Below are positions 58,660-64,000 of a DNA stretch of 64,000 nt, piece after piece (the stretch's first letter is position 1; each line of letters begins with the position of its first letter). The stretch lies in the NCBI GenBank assembly GCA_039621445.1, contig CP154955.1, positions 20,759,823-20,823,822 on the forward strand. The letters run 5' to 3'. Made by a program: the position numbers and the translations under genes. The notes below the pieces were generated by a model that saw nothing but the letters and a program-made list of their open reading frames with translations, ran no database searches and had not been told where the DNA came from. Source of the stretch: Euglena gracilis. Taxonomy: Eukaryota > Euglenida > Euglenophyceae > Euglenales.

Positions 58660-61600
58660 TCACATCCACTCATCGGATGGGGCTAGCGCAGGGCCGAGGC
58701 CAGAGACGGCCGCGTCGGGGCTCCGTTGCGTGGCCAAATACTGTCAGGTCAGGGGTTTTTTTAAGACCGGGGGGGGGAGGGGGGTGGGGGTCAGCACCCA
58801 CCCTCCCACCCTCAGGGGTCCCGGGGGGGTCCCGGGGGACCCACCCACTTTTGCCCGAAATGCTAAAATTAGCACCTTTTTCAAAATTTTCGGCGCCAAA
58901 AAAGATATACCCACCCCCACCCCCGGGGGGGGGGTCCAAGGGACCCACCCCCCCCTCCCCCCCAGGGGAGGGGGTCCAAGACTAAAAAAAATCCCTGCGT
59001 CAGGTAGACCTCCACCGCCCCTGTTCGGCCCACCCCGAGGCCCATCGACCCGTTCCGCACACTCCTGTCAGGCCGTCCCTGGGTCTGGTTGAGTCGGAGG
59101 CGGGCCGGGGCCAGGGGGTTGGCCGGGGTTCGCGGCAGGGGCACGGCGTCCGTGGGCGGCGGCTGCCACCGCCGGGCGGGGGAGGGGGACCGCGGGGCCA
59201 ACTTGGGCAGGGCTCAATTTAAAGGCAGGTGGGGTGGGTCGGACCCCCCTCTGGTCCAGGAGGGGGGGTGGGGGGTACACCAGGGGGGGGGATTGATATC
59301 GGAGGCCTTCGGAAAAATTGCGGAAAAATTGCGGAAAAATTGATATCGGGAACTGACTAACAGGTCTTGAACAGGCCATGCACCAGATTATATCCTTTCC
59401 TTCTGTGCCCAGTGGAATTTGAAAAGGTTCATCTGAAGAGATGATAAATGAAACAACTGAAATCAATGGTCTGAAAAACCTTTGAATTGCAACATGTGTC
59501 TTGACGCTGGCATTGAACAATACTTTGCTGCTTCACCCGCACGCCCTTTCCCTCTCTTTCTTTTGTTGGCAGGTGCACCTGTGAGAAAAATTGGTAAACT
59601 GGGGGGGGGGACAACAAAACAAAATAGCACAGCTGTTGATCCATTTGAAGAATGGCTTGAACTCATTGCATCTTCCATCTTCAGTGGTGGAAAAAAAAAT
59701 TCTGCGAAAAAAATGGTAAAAAATGCGGAAAATTGCGGAAATTGCGGAAAAATTGCGGAAATTGCGGAAAAAATGCGGATATCAATCCCCCCCCCTGGGT
59801 ACACTCCCCCACAGCGGCGCATTCTGGGAATTTCAGCCCAGCACAAAGCGCCGGGCCAAAAAAATTTGATCCCCCAAAATGGCCAAAAGTGCCATTTCGG
59901 GCACTTTTGGGGCAAAAAGCTGTCCAAAATGCAAGAAAAATGTGGCGCGCAGCACCAGAAGAAAAAAACTTGCCTTTTTGGGGGGATACCCCCCAAAAGG
60001 GTGGTCCGGACAGGTGAGGTGCGGGGGGGGGGGTCCGGACCCCCACTGGTCCAGGAGGGGGGGGGGCACTTAAACCCCGTACCCCCTCCCCATATCGAAC
60101 CCTGAACTTGGGGCCGTCCGCCCGGCGGGGCTCATTGGGAACTGGCGCGGGGGCCCGGGGCACGGCCCCGCCCGCCCGCGTTGGCATCCCGACGCCGGGG
60201 GCCCGGCTGGCGGCAGGCGCACACATTCCGGCTGAGGCACGGCTGGAGTACCCTTCATGAACCCCAACCCAACCAGCTCCTTTTTTGAGTACCCTCCCAC
60301 TCACCGGCCTTTTGCCCAGTGTGGGAGTCGACCTTTACCCCCCCCACACACCACCCAAGGTCGGCAAAGCCTCCTCACAATTACCGCCAAGTGGGCCAAC
60401 AACCCCCTCCTCCCCGGACCAGCCTTTCCCCTTTCCCCGTTCTGGGGGGCAGGGACCAAATGCACACTGCCGTGGCAGCGGAGCAGCGGCCGGGGGAACG
60501 GTGTCCGTCTGCCGGGGGGCAGCGTCCTCCTCGAAATCGTCGCCCACGGCCCGGGCCACCACGCTGGACCAGCCCCGGGGCTGGGGGCAGGGGTCGCCCT
60601 CCTCCACCCCGGGCACCTCACACAGAATGCCTGCATGGAGGGGGGGCGCTGTGGCGGAGGAGACACCTCAAGTGAGGCAGGTTGCTTGACTGGGGGGCGA
60701 GGGGGGAAACAACGTAGCAATTGGTTTGAGTTGGCAGTTTTTATGCAGGATTCTGTGGGATGGGGCGGAACACAGCGGAGTAAACGTGAACAATATCGCT
60801 ATGGTCGGAGTTGATGCAAAAATCGGAAACCAACAACTTTGGCCAAAAATGCGGGACGAAAATGCCCCCAAAAAGGCACAAGTCGGCCCAGAGTAGCCCA
60901 AAAATTCTGATGATCCAACTTGAATGGACCCCCCTTACCAACTCTGAAGAAAATATTGCCAAGAATATTGCCAATATTGCCAAGAATGTGTTTTTTGCTC
61001 AACATAAAATCCAAACCCAATCGATAAATCAGAGACAAAACAAAATCAAGTCTTTCTAGACACCTCAATAAAACCTTTTGTCTTATTGAGGTGTCTAGAA
61101 AGACTTGATTTTGTTTTGTCTCTATTTTAAAGACTACATTTTGCTTTGTCTTGAGGGTTTCAGGGATTTCAGGGATTTGTACGGTTTGAAGATTTGTACA
61201 GAGGGTGAAGATACCTATGAAAATTTATGAATATCTATGAACATACCCTGTTTTTTTTGGAGACATTATTCAGAACTGTCATATTCTACACATTTTCAAC
61301 AATCCAACGCTCACTCAATACCCGGGGGAGGGGTCACGCAGGTGTTGATTCGTGGTCGGACCCTCCCCCATCTAATTCAAAAAAAAATGATGAGATTCCC
61401 AGATCCACTCCTTTGAGAACCAAAATTAACTCCCCAATGATAATAATAACCCTCTCCTCCGCACAACAATGACCAAAAGAAAATGAAGAACAGAAACCAC
61501 CAAAGATATGCGAAATCACAAAATCGATGAAATTGGGTCACAAAAAAAAGTTTCTTGTGCAAGGAAATCCGAAAATGCAAAAAGAAAACACTCCTGGTGG

Positions 61601-63976
61601 AATTGGTGAAGCACTTTTGGGCCTTTTTTTTGGCCTGGAAGAATATGCGGGATGATGCAGATTATGCAGCCCGAAAATCCCCCCCACGTGATGCTTAAAC
61701 TGGAAACAACTGTCCATACACATGCTTCAAGATCTTTTCTTTTGTTTCTTTTTTGTTGTTTCTTTTATTTCCCCCAAAAAGCAAATTGACCCTGGGCATC
61801 CTTGGGCCGTCTGCCCATCCACCCCATCAACAGCTGTGTTGTTTTTGGCTGCTAATTTTCGACTACGTTCGAGCCCCAGACCGACCCCTTTGTCCAGCCC
61901 TTTCGCCTGAGAGGGGTTCTTTAGGTTTTGAATGAACGAAAAATAAAACCCTCCCTTGAGGATCAGCCTGTCCTGGACGGACAAAAATGTGCAAAAGCCC
62001 AAATTGTTGATTGGTAAGAATAATTATGAATGGAAGAATTTATTAAAAAATACATATGTGTATCAGCAAAAAAGAAATGAACAAAATGTCGAATGCGAAA
62101 TCCAAGGCACCTGCCGAAATTGGTGGAAACTGGTGAAAATATTTTTTTTCAGGAATATTTTGCTATTGACGCCCAATTCTAAGATTCTCGACTGAAAAAC
62201 CCCCAAAAAGTGCAAAATTTACAAACTCCGATGAAAACTAGAGAAAGAAACGAAAAGACTGGGTTCTCAGCCTCAACCATCCTGTGCGAAAACTGCAAAG
62301 AGGGAGAAATAGAACAAAAAGTGAATTTCCAAAAAATTTGAACCAAATTCCAATGTCAAAACAAATATAATTTTGAGTCCCAAACATATTTGCATCCTGT
62401 CCAACTTCCCCTCCCCAACAAGGAGTGTAACAGGGAGTGCCAGAGGACCCCCCGACACACCCGCAAGGTCCTGGGAGTCCAGGACCAGGGTGTCCTTCGG
62501 GCGGTGGTGCGCGGTCGGGGTCAGCTTCGCACAGCTCCGCACCTCGGACAGGTATTCCTCCACGTTGTGCAGCACCTGCGCTGCATCGAGGCTGCTGGCC
62601 TGGAGAGGGAAATCAAACGGAGTGTTGTCCATCTGAGCAAGATACCAGTGGCGGGAATTGGGGCAGGAGTGAATTGGGTGAGAAAAATTGGACTTGGAAA
62701 AAAATGACCTTGGCCAAAACAGAGATCCACCCGGAGGGAAAAAATATAATAATGAAACATTAATATAATATATATAATAGAATAAATAAATATATTTTAT
62801 TATAATAAAATATAACACCACCCCAAATGATATACCCGGGGGTATATTATTTTGGACAGCCGAAGTCCGGGGCCAGGGAGGGGGATGTATTATTTGGGTA
62901 TTATGATCAGTAGTATTATGATTGAAAAAATTTTGAACGCCAAAAGACCCACCCAAAAAGCCCACATTTTCTGCATCTTGCACATTTTTGATACTTTGTT
63001 TTAGGTTGGTGCTGCCATAAAATTTTGGTACCAGTCAATTTTGCTGTTGTTTTTGTGTTGTTTTTGGTCAGAAATTGAGCACTTTCTGCCTTGCTCGATT
63101 TCCCTCTCTGGGGTCCGGCAGGGGGGGTGGTATATTATTTGGGCAGCCCCGGGGGGGGGGGGGGGGTATATTATTTGGGGGGTTACCTGAAGAGTTGAAT
63201 GGCTTCCCAATAATCTAAAATTTTGCAAACTTCTGGAGGAAATTAAGAAATTATGCCTGTCAAAATTAGGTAGTCAAATTAAAAACAAAATAGAAAATAA
63301 TCTCCAAAGATGGTGGACGCCTGGAAAAAAATGAGAATTATTTCGATAAAATGCAGAGAAAAAGGTCCTAGGGAGACCCCGGAAAGAACAGTGGGAAAAA
63401 AACAGAAAAAATTGGTTCCTACAATTTCTATCCTCACTGATTTATTACAGTTCCATCCCCGCCCGCTCCTGGTGGAATACAAAACTCTTGAATTTCCTTC
63501 TCAAACGTGACCACATCCAGACAAAACGCCAACAACACCCCAAACCCAAGTCTACAAAGCCCAAACCCAACCACCAAACCGTATCCCCTGGGCTGTTATC
63601 TGAACACAAAATCAGACGCTGGGGGTTTCATTTGGGACGTTGTTTTTTTGGGCACATATTCAAACTCAAAGTCAAAGCATAAAAGCATCTCCCCAATTCA
63701 TCCAGTACTGTTTTGCTTGGCACAATGAAAAGCAAACTCACCAATCTCATTCATTTTCGAGGCCATAAACACATTTCTGCCACTGACGCCTGATGGGAAG
63801 GGGCATTAGCTGACCACCCCTTCGACGACCACTTGGCAGCAACCTAGTCCTGGTCGGGTGGACGGCACCTCAAGCTCCAGGCGGCGCCGGAGACGCGAAG
63901 AGCGCCGCTTCTTCTTTCCCTTTAAGCGTTCTGCACCACGCTCGGCCCCCTCCGCCGTGATGCCCAAATGGTTGGT
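58660..63976 (-). CDS. Unrecognised Pro/Ala-rich protein, six exons, 5' end outside the window
   Basis: Exons in coding order: 63976-63869, 62599-62461, 60630-60468, 60242-60083, 59201-59010, 58740-58660 (stop TGA). All five joins agree in phase, giving 280 residues. Exon 1 carries a basic patch (KGKKKRRSSRLRRRLELE) that could be a n uclear or nucleolar signal; exon 2 is helical (LDAAQVLHNVEEYLSEVRSC); exon 3 is acidic (VGDDFEEDAAP); exons 4-5 are Pro/Ala/Arg-rich and likely disordered; exon 6 ends PSDEWM. Acceptors are good (tttccctctccag, ccatgcag). The last intron (58741-59009) is almost entirely a hAT-type element with its target duplications. I recognise no domain. The upstream start lies beyond 64000. 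Confidence 0.55.
58750..58997. mobile_element. hAT-like element, family D, forming an intron
   Basis: A 248-bp element starting CAGGGGTTTTTTTAAGACC and ending ...CTAAAAAAAATCCCTG, flanked by TGTCAGGT (58742-58749) and CGTCAGGT (58998-59005), one mismatch. On the coding strand the donor GAG|gtctacctgacg lies in and beside one target duplication and the acceptor acctgacag|TAT uses the other, so the 269-bp intron 58741-59009 is the transposon plus its duplications and five extra bases. Confidence 0.8.
59215..60075. repeat. Intronic GTCCGGACCCCC and GCGGAAAATT repeats
   Basis: The intron between exons 60242-60083 and 59201-59010 holds two copies of ggtc(c)ggaccccc..ctggtccagg (near 59231 and 60010) and inverted segments around gatatcaatccccccc (59760-59800 against 59280-59300), each next to runs of ttgcggaaaa. 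The arrangement suggests two nested or opposed copies of a C/G-tract element. Confidence 0.5.
61031..61123. repeat. Perfect 41-bp inverted repeat with 11-bp loop
   Basis: The left arm 61031-61071 (starts agagacaaaacaaaatcaag) and right arm 61083-61123 are exact reverse complements with loop aaccttttgtc. It lies in the intron 60631-62460. The arms are not C/G-tract sequence and resemble no other repeat here. Confidence 0.95.
62806..63186. repeat. Poly-C/poly-G-ended repeat, family F
   Basis: It begins taacaccaccccaaatgatata and ends with the inverted tatattatttggggggtta. It contains repeated GGTATATTATTTGGG motifs near 62842, 62885, 63128 and 63165. It lies in the intron between exons 63976-63869 and 62599-62461. 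Confidence 0.5.
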
Positions 63977-64000
63977 CTGCCGCGCAGGATGGGGAGGATT

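Overview
This is eukaryotic nuclear DNA, most likely from a free-living unicellular protist or alga with a large, intron-rich genome. No long uninterrupted gene exists. Coding sequence appears as short (25-290 bp), GC-rich exons with good GT-AG borders and matching reading phases, separated by introns of 0.1 to several kb. The introns are packed with transposon relics, microsatellites and poly-C/poly-G-capped repeats. I cannot name the species; large introns, cysteine-rich extracellular domains and intron-forming transposons would fit a rhizarian (Paulinella-like), dinoflagellate or pelagophyte-type genome, but this is a guess. No rRNA, tRNA, CRISPR or prokaryotic operon was seen.

Every gene I can reconstruct lies on the minus strand, head to tail. 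Reading from high to low coordinates: (i) 63976-58660, an unrecognised Pro/Ala-rich protein (at least six exons, all phases consistent, 5' end outside the window); (ii) 56820-54394, two exons of unknown protein(s), the second encoding a C-terminal membrane anchor; (iii) 52176-37758, an ELO-family very-long-chain fatty-acid elongase with the HxxHH motif; (iv) 36644-36572, an orphan exon; (v) 35734-21811, an apparent type II membrane protein with a signal anchor, a thrombospondin type-1 repeat and a GT-A-like glycosyltransferase domain; (vi) 20044-8289, an alpha/beta hydrolase spread over about 12 kb; (vii) 7262-3856, a protein with an RIIa-like docking domain followed by a CAP/SCP domain; (viii) 1695 to the window start, two exons of an unrecognised protein.

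The non-coding part is unusually informative. At least nine short elements belong to four families, have terminal inverted repeats starting with CA, and are mostly flanked by perfect or near-perfect 8-bp target duplications, which is the signature of hAT-type non-autonomous DNA transposons (MITEs). One of them (58750-58997) plus its target duplications makes up practically a whole 269-bp intron of gene (i), so it looks like an introner, a transposon-born intron. Other repeats are GGGGG/CCCCC-ended elements with a central GGCGC...GCGCC hairpin, 10-bp and 18-bp minisatellites, CA/TG arrays that begin directly at 5' splice sites, a roughly 1.6-kb tandem duplication (30.7-34.0 kb), and a perfect 41-bp-arm hairpin.

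Exon borders come from reading frames, splice consensus and phase agreement by eye. Family assignments come from motif recognition without any database search, so exact borders and exon order need transcript support.
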